A stretch of DNA of 64,000 nt from Sordariomycetes sp. S80-01Y (taxonomy: Eukaryota; Ascomycota; Sordariomycetes). The stretch is from assembly GCA_037042185.1 (NCBI GenBank), contig JAXQJY010000028.1, positions 2,232,001 to 2,296,000 on the forward strand, read 5' to 3'. Shown one piece after another: positions 24,550-35,809 of the stretch. A program made the translations under genes and the position numbers. Below the pieces are notes generated by a model. It saw nothing but the letters and a program-made list of their open reading frames with translations. It made no database searches and was not told the origin of the DNA. Position 1 is the first letter of the stretch, and the number at the start of each line of letters is the position of its first letter.

Positions 24550-26420
24550 CTAGGCACATAATGTGAAGTCCTCCAAGCCGGCATCAGGCACCTGCACACT
24601 CGGAAGACATAGATCAATATCTTCACCTTTGAGCTCGCCAAACACCATCGAGTACTCGCGCTAAATGGAGGTCAGCAACCCAAGTCATTTCGTAGATCAA
24701 TTGGGACATACCTCGGCAATCTCAATGAACTCATCATAGATGCCGTCCTGCTGCATCCTCTCGCGAACCAAGTCCTGAACGCCGTTGAGCAAAGACACGA
24801 CTGTGAGCACCTTGCTATCCCAGGTCAATAGGGCTCCAACGCCCTCTCCATCGACCCTGGTTGACTCGGAGCTTCCATAGGGGTCTGCAGAGATCATGTC
24901 AGCATTTCCACAAGCTTGGGTTTCCGGTATACGTACTCTGCATTTTCTTGGCGGACACCATGTTGTGCCACCACGCCATTCCAACGGCTTTGTCGAACAT
25001 GATTACGGGCCAAGAGGCGTAGGGGGTGATCACGTCATGGTACTGCTCCGTCTGGTTCGCGATCGAAGGAATACCGGCAGGTGAGATGTACCCAGTGACT
25101 GCACCAGTCTCGGGGTCGGTGATGTTGTTGACCGAGGCGAGCAGTCCGGGGTTTTCGGTGACGACGGAGTTGCAAGTGCGAGCGCGCTCGTGGTTGTTAT
25201 ACAGGCGCCTTTAATGATGTTAGCCGACTTTCTCCGGCGTCTAGTGCAGAAATAGCCGAGAAGAACATACCTAATGATATCAACATCGTAGTATGGGAGC
25301 TCAAGAACCTTCCAAGGCTCGTGTCCAGAGAACCAGTAGCCTGCAAATGTCAGTCTCGTCAATCGATGTGGCTCAGTGGGAAATGAGTACCTCTCTCTAC
25401 GGTGATGGGCCCTACACCTCCCATTTCATATTCAACTTCGACAAGCTGGGGACGCTTAGCCTCCCAGAGAGCTTCTTTCTCCTTGTCGTCGAGGTCACCC
25501 AAGAGGTGGAAAAAGTACGGCACCAGCTCTCCCTCGTAAGGGTCGTTGATCCTGTCCTTGTTCTCGCACTTGTAGGTCTGATCAGGATGGTGCACCGGAA
25601 GGTACTGGTCTCCGATTGCAGTAACAGCGCAGATCTCGCCGTTCCCCTGGTAGAAGATCTCGATCATGTTGGGAATGATGAAGTCCAACCAGTTCTGCCA
25701 TTTCTTGGCCTGATCACGGTACTTGGCCTTGTCAGACTTCTCCAACGCATGGATCCAAGCGTAGACGGCCCACCAAAGCTCTCTATTAGTCGTTAGCAAG
25801 GTGGAAAGGTGTTCAAAGCACTGGAGGATTCTCACCCGTTGTCTAGAGCGGGTACACGGTTATCCCATCCGTCCTGGGGAACAATGTCCTTGACGTCGGC
25901 CTTGAACCACGGGATAGCTCCACCAAAGCCTGGGTGGGTTTCGTTGAACTTGAGATAGGTCTCAAGCTTCTTTTCCATAATGTCGAACACCAAGCCGGGA
26001 GCCTTCTTAGGCTTCTTTGGGCTCAGGAACCGAGCGGCATCATCGGATCCGTCAAAGGCTTGGGCATACAGCATGATTTGGAGGGCCTACGAATGTTAGC
26101 GATTGAGTGTAAGAGCGAGTTTGTGGAAGTAAACTGACCTCCTTGCTCGCTGCACTGAACGTCTTAGTTGTGATGGCTTCGCCGGTGACCCAGTCGAGAA
26201 GGGCGCCATCGTAGGATACGCCATTTTCCTCGTTGTAGGCAACATCATTTTGATGAAACTTGCCTTCCCAGAGCAAGACCTCGGAGATGAAGTCTTCGGT
26301 GTTCCGCAAGATCTCCTTCTGGGTCCAGTCGTGAGCGAACCGACACGACTTCTTGTTGTGGTGCGGCTGAGCTGTGGTCAAGCTCGCCAGTAGCAGTGGC
26401 AAAGACAAGATAGACTTCAT
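24550..26420 (-). CDS. Secreted glycoside hydrolase, probable GH162 endo-beta-1,2-glucanase
   Basis: Seven exons (26420-26139, 26086-25836, 25782-25391, 25340-25271, 25208-24937, 24884-24712, 24660-24550) with introns of 50-62 bp give 516 aa, all joins in frame. The product begins with a clear signal peptide (MKSILSLPLLLASLTTAQ) and is rich in aromatic and acidic helical segments such as NGELWWAVYAWIHAL, FSGHEPWKVLELPYYD and WPVIMFDKAVGMAWWHN, as in (alpha/alpha)6 glycosidases. The fungal GH162 founder TfSGL uses, as I remember it, E262 and D446. This protein has E261/E263 (DPYEGELVPYF) and D445 (LLTWDSK), so both acids fit with an offset of one. GH162 cleaves beta-1,2-glucan to sophoro-oligosaccharides. 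Family assignment is recollection plus this positional match; secretion and hydrolase-like character are firmer. Confidence 0.65.
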
Positions 26421-26500
26421 GGTGAAAAAGCGCAAGGGCTATAATCTAGATGCTCAATATTGTGGGTAGATCAATGCTCTGCCGACGGCTCGGCTGGTGG

Positions 26501-26507
26501 CTTTATA
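26501..26507 (-). promoter_or_regulatory. TATA box (TATAAAG) of the secreted glycanase gene
   Basis: Minus-strand TATAAAG about 80 bp upstream of the ATG at 26420, good spacing for a strongly inducible fungal promoter. Confidence 0.5.
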
Positions 26508-26677
26508 CACGACGAGACGTAGCCGACGGCGATGCTCACAATTTCCGCCCTGGCAATCCTCCTCCCCACACCTCAACCCCATTTTAGCGGTTTGTCACCT
26601 GCACCCCGCAAGAAAAGCTTTGGTGAGGACTTGTGGGAGCCACGCGGTTCAGTGCCGAGCCAGAGACAAGGGGAACT

Positions 26678-26693
26678 TTTCGGAGTATCGGGG
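26678..26693 (+). promoter_or_regulatory. Zn2Cys6-type operator candidate, copy 2 (CGGAGTATCGG)
   Basis: TTTCGGAGTATCGGGG, a CGG-N5-CGG repeat that matches copy 1 in the GH1/permease promoter except at two positions. It lies 261 bp from the glycanase start and 176 bp from the regulator start, so it could serve both, including autoregulation. Confidence 0.5.
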
Positions 26694-26855
26694 TAATGAG
26701 CGATGATCCCGTGGAGACCCCCTCATTTGGCCCCAAGCGTCCAATACGCTTCTCCCATCATAAAGCCACCGACAGGCCCGCTTGATCTTTTTCTCCTGGT
26801 CCCCATTTCCCACTTCCCTGTTTCTCCGCCTGGGCTGCCTCCGTCGTCGGCACCT

Positions 26856-26870
26856 ATGAGGACCACATGA
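26856..26870 (+). other. Five-codon upstream ORF overlapping the regulator start
   Basis: ATG AGG ACC ACA TGA; its stop codon overlaps the main ATG at 26867 (ATGA). If transcribed, ribosomes would have to skip it or reinitiate by stepping back one base. Whether the mRNA starts upstream of it is unknown. Confidence 0.4.
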
Positions 26871-28743
26871 TCCAAGAAGGAGAAGCTCCAGATAGTCCGC
26901 GGTCATATCAAACGCGCAGGCGTACCCTCAATACGCGAGCCTGCGATCGATGCCGTCGGAGAAAAGCCAAGGTCAGTCAACCCCAGCTGCAATCTCCGTC
27001 TCTTCCACGTGCGGCTGACATCTGGGGCAGTGCGACGCGCATAGTCCTCAAGATCATTGCACGCTATGCCGCCAAGCGGAGGAACCATGCACATTCGAGC
27101 TGCCGCTTGCGAGGCGAGGCCCCAAAGCTAGGCGGACCGAGGGTGAGGGTCTGGCGGGTGAGACGTCGGCCTTTGCGGTGGACAACAACGTTTCGAGACT
27201 TGCGGCAGAGAACGCGGCTTCGCCTGGTGCGAACGTCTCGCTAGGCGCAGAGCAAATTAGGGGGTTTGCCAACTTCGCGACATCTCCGGCAGCATCCTGG
27301 GTGTCCCCAGGCGCCTTGTCCGAGTCTATCGTTGAGCAACCCTCGCCAAACGCTCTACAGCGATGGCAGAGACTCACCCATACCCTGACGAGTGCAAATT
27401 TCGACCCTGAGCAGATCATCACACGATGCTTCGATCTCTTCTTCGAGTACCTGTATCCACTTACCCCAATTGTGCACGAACCGAGTATCCGCGCTGGGCT
27501 GGCTGGTTTCATTTCGGGCACCGTCGATGCTTGGCCTGAATCAACGTTCACCCTCATCACGGCTCTATGTGCCGAGGCAGCCTTTCTCCTGCCCACAGAC
27601 ATCTTCGCTGAGGGCGAACTGATTGGACATGTCTTTCTGAGGGCATCGCGAGACTGTCTCAACAGCTACCTGGAAGCTGACCTCGAATCACCCAGCTCAA
27701 GTTCCATCGCGATTCGCTACTTTCACTCGAACTGCATCCACGCCACCGGCAAGCCGAAGTACTCATGGCACATCTTTGGCGAAGCAACGCGCCTGGCCCA
27801 GGTCATGCAGCTACACCAAGAGTCTGCGTTAGAGGGACTGCTGCCAATCGAGGCTGAGTTCCGCAGGCGCGTCTTCTGGATCGTGTACATGGGCGACAAG
27901 TCAGCTGCGATACTGAACAATCGTCCTATAACGCTGCATCGGTTTTCCTTCGAAGCCGACATCACGACAGCGTATCCCATGGGGATGGACGACGACGCCT
28001 CAGTCACAGGACCTTCGCCAACACCAACGGGCGCACCTTCGCCGCGGGCGATAGAAGGTCGCAATTTGATCACAGGATTCAATGCCAATCTTCAGTTGTG
28101 GCAAGCCGCATCCGAGCTTCTGCTTGAGTTGCGACTGCTGCAGGACTCCCAGAGGGAATCTGTTGCCACCGGCGTCCTGGTGCGCCGTGCGCCGACAACG
28201 GAGCAGCGACAACGTTTGGATGACCTTTACGTCCACTTCATCACATGTCTAGACGGCCTTCCACCGTATCTACAGTCGTGCACGATGGCTGCGAGCAACG
28301 GACCAGGCCTGCCGCAGACCACCCAGCTGGTCATCCAGTGCGCCAATCTCCAGGTTTCGTTCCACTGCTTGCGAATGGTCATCACGCAGAGGTTTGAGGA
28401 CATGTCATACCTTGGCACGAGTCTCGAACAGGCCGACCTGCGCCGGACTGAGATAGCCCGAGACATGCTCCGAGTTATGCAAGAAGCGCCGTTCTGGTCG
28501 TTGCAGGTCAACGGTGAACCTTACGTGAGTAAACAGCGACTCGGCTGTGGTTTTCTGCTTAACCTAACTTGCTCTCAGGTTGAAAAAATCCGCTTGATTG
28601 GCGCTAGTTTACTGGCCATAGTTCATCGTAACCCCGGTTCGCCACTGGCGACAAGAGCGCGTGCTGACTTCTCGATACTTCTCGATACGCTCACCAGGCT
28701 GGACTCTAAGGCTTCTGATGCTCTTAGAAGCAACCTATCTTGA
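26867..28743 (+). CDS. Zn2Cys6 transcription factor with fungal MHR domain
   Basis: Three exons (26867-26971, 27031-28524, 28579-28743) give 587 aa. The zinc cluster ACDRCRRRKAKCD plus CTLCRQAEEPC is complete only after removing the 59-bp intron inside it. ARRGPKARR follows, like the RGPK seen after the zinc cluster in maltose-activator-type sugar regulators. The fungal-specific middle homology region spans roughly 140-400 (FEYLYPLTPIVHEPS, YSWHIFGEATRLAQVMQLH, RRRVFWIVYMGDKSAAILNNRP). The second intron (28525-28578) is 54 bp and stop-free, so retention would insert 18 residues. Divergent placement beside the glycanase and a shared CGG-N5-CGG motif suggest it controls the sugar cluster. Confidence 0.9.
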
Positions 28744-29357
28744 GTGCCATGCGGAAGGGGGCGCGGAGACAGTCGACAGGAGTTACTTGTTGTCAAAGAA
28801 AGATCCGAGAAAAATAATAATGGTACAAAAAGACCAAGAAAAGCAACGAATAGGTAGAAATGCAGCCAGCAACGGCTTTTGCTCGACCTTGTTCCGGGCT
28901 GCCCGTACATCACAAACAGTAACTTCCGCTGCCGCGTTCCCTTGAGACTGATCGTGAATAGTTTATATGGCCAGCTTACTCTCTGTTCTGATGCCTGTCG
29001 CGAGCATCCAATTGTGTCAAAAAAATGCTGCGGCACAGACGCAATGCTACCTCGACACCGTACCGAACAAGTCGTCAACCCTGCACGCGTGGGCGCACAT
29101 TCGATGAATCTGGTTGGATGCGGCGTTCGTAATCCATTTAAATTGCCTCACGTTGACAACTATGCACATCGGTCTCCTGCTTTTGGTTTCCTTAGAAGAG
29201 CCTTGCTTTTTGTTCTTCAAACATCCCCGCGGCCAGCTCATCCGGTTTTTCCTCAACCGAGCTCTGCGTTCTAAACGATATACCAGTGGATGAAATTGTC
29301 TCTGAATGATTCGAATTGCGCCGAGAATCCGATTGAAAAGCATTTGTTTTCATAACT
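28744..29357. other. Intergenic, 0.61 kb
   Basis: 3' flank of the regulator and promoter of the SnoaL-like gene. A TTTAAAT stretch lies near 29138. No gene recognised. Confidence 0.55.
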
Positions 29358-29870
29358 ATGTCTCACGTTACGCCAGAGGTCGCAATGGCCATCACCCGCC
29401 AGAAAGCACGCTATGCTCGTTATGCCGACACCAAACAGTGGGGACTCTTTGAGAAGATCGGGCACCCAAATGGGAGGTTCAGCTTTCTTGGCACCGACGG
29501 CGAGCCCCTCATGATGGGCAAGGCTTTGGTCTTCGACAGTGCCGCAAGCTTTGCTTCCTTCTTCGAGAAGTTCTTTGCGGGACTCGAGACCATGCACAAC
29601 CTCAGCCCAGGCGACTTTGAGCAATCCGACCAGAGCTCAGACGAGGTCAAGGCTGTGTTTGGCTTTGAAGATCAGCTGCTTTCAAAGACACTTGGATCCT
29701 GGGTCGAGATCAGAGGCGGTGGGTTCTACACAGAGACCTGGAAATTGGTTGATGGAGAGTGGTGCATCCAGGAGCTCATCATGAGGCGCACTTATCAGAG
29801 AATGTCGCTTCTAGCGTGGTTGGCAGTCAAGGCAGCGACGCTGTTTGGCATTACGCCAAATGTGGGATAA
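29358..29870 (+). CDS. SnoaL-like (NTF2-fold) domain protein
   Basis: Single exon, 170 aa, no signal peptide. Helical start (TRQKARYARYADTKQWGLFEKIG) followed by a cone-like beta pattern with VKAVFGFEDQLLSKTL and GGGFYTETWKLVDGEWCIQELIMRRT is the NTF2/SnoaL_4 layout, where small hydrophobic ligands bind in a pocket. The FYTETWKLVDGEWCI strand is the usual end of this fold. The domain is used in polyketide cyclases, hydratases and non-enzymatic ligand binders. No biosynthetic backbone gene is nearby, so the ligand is unknown. Confidence 0.75.
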   Translation: MSHVTPEVAMAITRQKARYARYADTKQWGLFEKIGHPNGRFSFLGTDGEPLMMGKALVFDSAASFASFFEKFFAGLETMHNLSPGDFEQSDQSSDEVKAVFGFEDQLLSKTLGSWVEIRGGGFYTETWKLVDGEWCIQELIMRRTYQRMSLLAWLAVKAATLFGITPNVG

Positions 29871-31428
29871 GATATTATGGCCGCCTTGTACCAGCGACTG
29901 AGTTACCTGAATTCAGTCCACACCGACATTTGTAAAGCGGAGATTAATGAAAAAAAACGGTGGCGGAAGAAGAGTACACGCTTTCGACTTCCTGCTGAAC
30001 CGGGGAACGCTTTACTGCCATATCATATCGTTGCAACAGCTGTCAAGGTCAAATCTGGATTTTACTACTTGTTCTACTGCTTCTAAAGGCAATGAATACT
30101 AGAAACTATGCGGCTTGGAATCTCACTGCTGTTCGTTCAATGCATTCTTTTCGGACATTTCGCTGCGTAGATTTTTCATGTCGTGCTGGTGCGTACCGCT
30201 GTTATCACTCTCCTGTCACTCAAGCGGGAGGCCTTTTTAACACAACGTGAAATTATCTTCCAGCACTGAATACTTTGTACGAATACTGACGCATAGTATT
30301 TAAAAAGCTGCGATGGATCATGCCGGGGAGGCATTCTCTTAAGTGTCTGTCTAAAACACACGCAACGAGCACTATTGACATTACTTCATTATCATTACTG
30401 TTTCTACTTCCTGCTAAGTGAGGGCGAACTTCAGTTTTCCAGGAACTTTCTTCAGGCGGGAATGTCGTGTTATCAATCTGCTCTCAACTATGAGGGCTCG
30501 GGTGGGTATTTTGAGATCACCGCGTATCGTAGAATGATGTCGTTCAGGGTAACCAACCTCACCAGCTTATACTAGATTGCGAACCCTTCATTCTGTCCTC
30601 AGCGAGAGACTTATGACCAACTGTACATTTGATAGTTAATTATGAAGACAAAATATGAAGCGTGATTATGCTGTGCTCGATTGAATGTCTGTCCCCGATC
30701 TGTCGGTAGATGATCTTTGCGATCACCAGCCCGAATATTTTCGCAGACACCGCCCTTGTCGTCGCCGACCAGAACATACTTGAGGTCTCCGCTTGTTAAG
30801 GGACCCTCTTGTTCATCAGGAGAAGGGTTGCTTCAGCTTCGGAATCTCGCGAGGTCCGCGTCATGTGTCTCTTGTGCTCCTTGCGTTGCGGCTGCTTGTC
30901 TAAGATTCGACGTGCCGTGCCGTGTCGGCTCCGATGCAGACTTGCGTCAGCTCTCCACTGTCTCAGATCAATTGTGCGGGAGGCTGGATGCCTATAGTCA
31001 GATATGAAACTGTCGCATAAGCCTAGCCATAGAGGCTTGCGAGGCAGGTGCTGCGCAGAACAGCGTATACATGAAACGGGGCATCACGCGCATATGCGGA
31101 ATGTAAGACGCTGTTGGACATTCCAGAATTGACACCTCTGTTCGGATCACACCAAGGTCTTGATTCTTGTTGGAATCGAAGGCCCCACGGCGGCTCGCGG
31201 CCTCGTTGTGGACTTTCCTGTGCGTCAGGATTCAAGGGGGTTTGATCGAGTAGCAAAGATGCGGTGAAGGTCTTTCATACACATTCATCGCTTGAGGAGA
31301 AGAAGTGCAAACGCAAAAAGTATAAAGATGGGCTGAATTCCTCGTCTTGGTAGTAAGCATCACTGATACACTCTCTCAACCAAGCCTTCTCAGAGTATCA
31401 TCGAAGAATTACGATCAAAACAACCACA
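29871..31428. other. Long AT-richer intergenic, 1.56 kb
   Basis: No supported gene. The part near 30700-31000 is more GC-rich and has a minus-strand open stretch beginning MFWSATTRAV (roughly 30780-30640), too short and without family features, possibly a relic. TATA box of the next gene lies at its 3' end. Confidence 0.5.
31321..31328 (+). promoter_or_regulatory. TATA box (TATAAAGA) of the PAN-domain gene
   Basis: TATAAAGA 108 bp before the ATG at 31429, followed by a CT-rich leader (CACTCTCTCAACC). Confidence 0.5.
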
Positions 31429-32313
31429 ATGTACCTCAAGACTCTTGCCGCCGTTGGCCTCCCCCTTCTCGCAACTCTCGCATCAGCCTCGCGAGCAGCT
31501 TACGACGAGGTTTGCCCGTCTCGCGATGGACAGACGGAACAACGAGACGGAGCACAAGTCATTTACCATTGCAACAGACGCTTGCCCGAGGACAGCTTGT
31601 TGAACACCCTCTCTGCGGACACGGCTGAAGGTTGCATTGAACACTGTCAGGCTGATGCTCAATGCACTGGAAGCCAGTGGCTCTACTCCAGTACAGAATG
31701 TCGTCTGTTCACAGCAGGTGACAGCGATGTGCAGTATCTCCGAGGGTCGCTCGTGACCATTATCACCAGAGATGAGGAGGAGGGATCAAACGAACCTGGA
31801 AATCCCGAAAATAACCTTGCGGCTCTTGAAGAATGCCGAACGGGCCTAGACGACTGCGAGCTTTCCGAGCAACGTCTGACTCAGGAGCTTGAGGAATGCC
31901 GGGCGTCCGGAGGAAATGGGGGAGGGGATCCGGCACTTTTGCAGGAGCTTGAGACGTGCGAGAATTCTCGAATTCAGCTCCAGAACCAGCTCAGGACTTG
32001 TGAGTCTGCCCAAGAGAATCTCATGACAATCTGGGGTGTTTGTCCCGCCAAGAACGGTCAAAACGTGAGGCAGGGCAGGGGCACATTCAAGTTCAACTGC
32101 AATCACAAACGGACTGGAACCGTCTTGAGGCACACCGCACAAGGCTTTGAAACTTGCTTGCAGTCTTGCGCCAAGGACAGCCAGTGCAAAGCAATCAACT
32201 ATTGGAAGGTCAATCCCATTAACACGCGTTGCGAAATGTTCAAGGGCCCAAGAGTCGGATATGAGAAGACTACGGAGGAAGTTGTTGGGGCGTTGCTCCT
32301 TACACGTCATTAG
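31429..32313 (+). CDS. Secreted protein with two PAN/apple-like modules joined by a coiled coil
   Basis: Single exon, 294 aa. Signal peptide MYLKTLAAVGLPLLATLASA. Two Cys-rich modules repeat the same plan: CP(S/A)...G followed by FxxxC or IYHCN, then CxEHC or CLQSC, DxQCxG or DSQCKA and a final CRLF or CEMF (about 25-105 and 205-285). This is the PAN/apple pattern used for carbohydrate or protein binding. Between them, about residues 125-200 hold a heptad-like Leu/Glu/Cys-rich segment (LEECRTGLDDCELSEQRL, LQELETCENSRIQLQNQL), a likely coiled coil with regularly placed cysteines that could give disulfide-linked oligomers. No enzyme domain. Candidate apoplastic lectin-like protein or effector; role unproven. 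Confidence 0.75.
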   Translation: MYLKTLAAVGLPLLATLASASRAAYDEVCPSRDGQTEQRDGAQVIYHCNRRLPEDSLLNTLSADTAEGCIEHCQADAQCTGSQWLYSSTECRLFTAGDSDVQYLRGSLVTIITRDEEEGSNEPGNPENNLAALEECRTGLDDCELSEQRLTQELEECRASGGNGGGDPALLQELETCENSRIQLQNQLRTCESAQENLMTIWGVCPAKNGQNVRQGRGTFKFNCNHKRTGTVLRHTAQGFETCLQSCAKDSQCKAINYWKVNPINTRCEMFKGPRVGYEKTTEEVVGALLLTRH

Positions 32314-33552
32314 TCTCGTCTCGGCGCAGGTACCATTCGTGTTCAATCTGATCCGAGGTCCAAAGGTGGTGATGGGCTCATGGTACTTCGTGGACATCAC
32401 GCATGTTACTGAATAGCTAAGTGACCCCTAATTAGTTATAGTCAGCAGTTTTGCAACACGCTATTTCAAATTAAGAGTTAAGTTTGGTCGAGAAAATATT
32501 GCAAGTCAGCCTAAGTGTGACGTTAGTTGATAGGTCGGCAACAATAGCCCGCAATGGCAGAACATTGACTGCGAGCTCTTTCCAAGTGACACTAAAGAGT
32601 GACACCTCTATATATGTGCCTGCATCCTACTCATCATAGAAGTATTTACCACTGATTATTTACGGTTATCAGATGGTGGTCAATGCTCTTTGAGGGTTAT
32701 CCCCGCATACGTGGTTTCATATCAAAAATCAACGGGAGAGGCATCTCGTGGCAAGTCATAGAGCTGATCCTAGCATTGGATGTGAGAGCATCCAACCCAA
32801 GCCTATAATTTTCATTAAACCCCTTACTTGGGCCCTTGATCTGCATTGCCCAGCATCAAATTTGATCGTTTGTAGAGCCCACGCTGCAGCCTCGCGACTT
32901 CACCGGCCTACTACATCAATGACAACATACGATCAGAGAAGTAGAGCCAGAAATTAAACTCGAATAGCACCTTATTGTATGGAGTTGGTTGAAATTATCG
33001 AGCGTCGCGTTCGATGTTTAGGATGTTGGGAGTCAATGGGTAACATGATTCTGCATTAGCCCTTTACGTCGAGTGGGTATCCCGTTCTGATTCTCAAGTT
33101 TATTCCTGCGTATCGTTATACTAGCCAAACTATCGGAAGTAAAGGTCTCATGATGTGAATTCTACCAACGAATGAGCACTCTTTTTGTGATGGTTCGCAC
33201 GTGCAGATGGGACACAGTAGGTAGCAGAGGGCTTAGACCGCAGGCACAAGCTGGCAACCTTGATTGCTTCGGGATCAGTAGGGGCGAGCTCCCCCCCTGC
33301 CGGGAAGGCGGGGTGCGGGGATCTAAGGTTACAATTAACTATGTGGGACGGTTCGCGTGTTTGGATAGCCGCACGTATTATAACATGAATCCCAGACCCC
33401 GCGCACTCGTGTTTTGCAGCCGCGCCAGTGGACGGCATCCCATGGGGATCCTTTCATTGTGGCGGAGACCACGCTGCTGTATAAGAGCAACGGATGGCTC
33501 CTTTCCACAACTTTTATGAACCACAGCAATCGAAGATTCGCAGTACACCAAC
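32314..33552. other. Intergenic, 1.24 kb, AT-richer
   Basis: No gene recognised. A TATATATG element near 32610 is not followed by a plausible coding frame. The promoter of the GH43 gene occupies the right end. Confidence 0.5.
33480..33487 (+). promoter_or_regulatory. TATA-like element (TATAAGAG) of the GH43 gene
   Basis: 73 bp before the ATG at 33553, within a GC-richer promoter. Confidence 0.35.
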
Positions 33553-34731
33553 ATGCGCTTCACTTCCCTCATCGCAGCGTACGCTGCCACTTGCTCGTCG
33601 CTGGCATCGGCCTTCACCAACCCGATCAGAACTGGCAGCGATCCTCACATCGTCTACGAGAACGGCCTGTACGAACAACACATTGACTCACCTTTTGTGT
33701 CTCTGCTGACCCGTCTTTCCCAGATACTACCTGACCTCCACAACATGGACCGACGTCCGCATCACGTCCGCTTCCACTATCGAGGGTCTCAAGACTTCAG
33801 AGTCTCACGTCATCTGGTCCGATAGGTCAAACCCAGAAAGGGCTTGTAACTTCTGGGCCCCGGAAATGCACAAAGTCGACGGTCGGTGGTACGTTTACTT
33901 CTCGTCCAGCGTGTGCGACGACGACTGGGGGGTGGTTCTGCCCACGCTGAGGGTGTATGTTTTGGCCGGTGGAAGCGAGAACCCGCTTTCGGGCGACTAT
34001 GAGATGCTGGGCCCGATTATTCCGCCCAACTTTGACAATGGGATGCTTGACGCGGTAAGCCAGGTCTTGCTTGAAGATATGCCTTGGAGGCAGTTGGCTG
34101 ATGACCACTCTCTCAGAGCCTGTTCGACATTGCTGGCACAACCTATTTCCTCGTGAGCACCCTTTTCTCCTCTGCGAAGCGAACGCTTGCTGACATCTCG
34201 CTCCAGTACTCTTCAGTGGACGGTCCCGCCAGCCCTGATGGCGCGTCTCTGTGGATCTCCAAATTGATCTCCCCGGCTGAGTCCGGCAACGCTACAATGA
34301 TCGCTCATCCAGAATTCGACTGGGAACAGGAGGACTCGGCGGTTCTCGAAGGTCCATATGGAATTCTGTCCCCTTGTGGGACAACCTACCTTGCGTACTC
34401 CGCGGACAGCTGCAATACGCCAGCGTACAAGCTTGGCCTGATGAAGCTCACCACCGGGGCTGACCCGCTGAGCCCCGACTCCTGGACCAAGTCCGAAGAC
34501 CCCGTGTTCGAAACCGGCAACGGGCTGTACGGTCCAGCTCACAATGCTTTCTTCAAAAGCCCCGACGGCACCGAAGACTGGCAGGTATTCCACGCCAACC
34601 TGAAGGAAACAGACGGTTGTGGAACGACACGGCAAACGTTTATTCAACCCGTGTCTTGGAACAAAGGCAAGCTGGATTTGGGTGAACCTCTGCCCGTTGG
34701 CACAGAAATCACTCCCCCTTCTGGAGAATGA
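33553..34731 (+). CDS. Secreted GH43 glycosidase (arabinofuranosidase/xylosidase type)
   Basis: Four exons (33553-33668, 33724-34054, 34117-34152, 34207-34731) give 335 aa, a one-domain GH43 length. Signal peptide MRFTSLIAAYAATCSSLASA. Family marks are NPIRTGSDPHIV with the catalytic-base Asp, ENGLYYLTST rebuilt over the first splice, NFWAPEMHKVDGRWYVYFSS, and the acid Glu in VLEGPYG. The C-terminal block (NGLYGPAHNAFFKSPDGTEDW, TRQTFIQPVSW) is typical of fungal single-domain GH43 arabinofuranosidases. It should trim arabinose or xylose side units from plant hemicellulose outside the cell. Exon 3 is only 36 bp, and the intron after it is 54 bp and stop-free, so unspliced reading stays open. 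Confidence 0.85.
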
Positions 34732-35809
34732 TTTTGGAAGTCACTGTCAGGAGGTTGCTCGTTGGCCCCCAGAGTTCCTCCATCGCAACGTAGAATTACG
34801 GTACCTCGTAAATTTGAAAGTATGGAATATCGTAACGTCCAGAAACACCTTGAGACTCAATGAATTGTCGCGAAGGAAGCCAACAACTTCGGTACTGTGC
34901 CACACATCACGCCAAGGAGGTGCGGGAACGTCGCAGCCACCACCAGGCGCCCCCAATGCGGCGCAGTTTGATGGGAGTCTAGGTATAAGCTTAAACAACG
35001 GGTTGCGGCGCCGTTCTCCCCACAAATGTACTTCTTATCGTCAGGTGCTGGACGAGCATATTACTTGCGAATGCGCATATTACTTACATCATTCGCGGAC
35101 AAGGGGCTTCTGGGTCCTGCTCCTAACGCCAGATTGCTACAGGTGTAGACGCTGGCCTTCTGACTTGAAGCTATATTAGATATTGCCATACACGAGTGCT
35201 GAAATTTCTTTAGATTTCTTGGCTCTGCGTGTCGGCTCTGGTAAAAGGTCTCACGTGCACGCGACTCACTAACCAAACTCCATCCTTGAGTCCCGGTGCC
35301 GGCCCCCAACCAGGTGCCGCTTCCTCCGACGATCCAAGTTCCACTTAAAGACAACCATGAACTCAAAATGGTTCCGCGTATTCGCCAAGCCTAGGGGCGC
35401 TGTTCTTGGCTGACATAGGTTAACTATCCAAGCACATCATGGCGTCGACGCCGAGCGCTCGAAGAGCCTGGGCCAGACGCCCACATAGAGGTTCGTCGAT
35501 ACATTACGCGATACCAAGACTAGACCTGCAGATCACAGTAATGATAGAAGTCAACGATCTACATTCCACAGTTAGAAGCGACCGCTTACAGCTTACGCCG
35601 GCGTTCTTGCTTCGTCATGGTCTGGCGAACACCTGAAGAAGGAATGCGCCGAGCTTCGAGCCCTGGATTGACTGTAAATTATAAAAGACACAGATTCTAC
35701 CGCTGGGACTCAGTTACTCAGAACACCTGCTTCAAATTCTTCATGCCCTGGGCTGTCTCCCTCAACATCCAACTAAGCTTAGCTTTCCCCACAACAACGG
35801 CACCTTAAG
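34732..35809. other. Intergenic, 1.08 kb
   Basis: No gene recognised. ATATTACTT occurs twice near 35057-35090, flanking a TGCGAATGCGCA stretch, the only local structure noticed. Promoter of the small secreted protein at the right end. Confidence 0.5.
35680..35687 (+). promoter_or_regulatory. TATA box (TATAAAAG) of the small secreted protein gene
   Basis: Consensus TATAAAAG 130 bp upstream of the ATG at 35810, the best TATA match in the window. Confidence 0.55.

Larger units (their letters stand above)
26421..26866. promoter_or_regulatory. Divergent promoter of the secreted glycanase and Zn2Cys6 regulator
   Basis: 446 bp between the two start codons. It holds operator candidate copy 2, a TATA box for the glycanase and a five-codon upstream frame directly before the regulator ATG. 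Confidence 0.5.

Noticed and set aside
30717-31007. GC-richer patch with short frames on both strands
   Set aside because: No protein family, signal peptide or intron logic; noted only as a possible relic.
29871-33552. Search for transposon or RIP-degraded repeat in the AT-richer gaps
   Set aside because: No terminal repeats, transposase or polymerase motifs, or extreme TpA excess recognised by eye.
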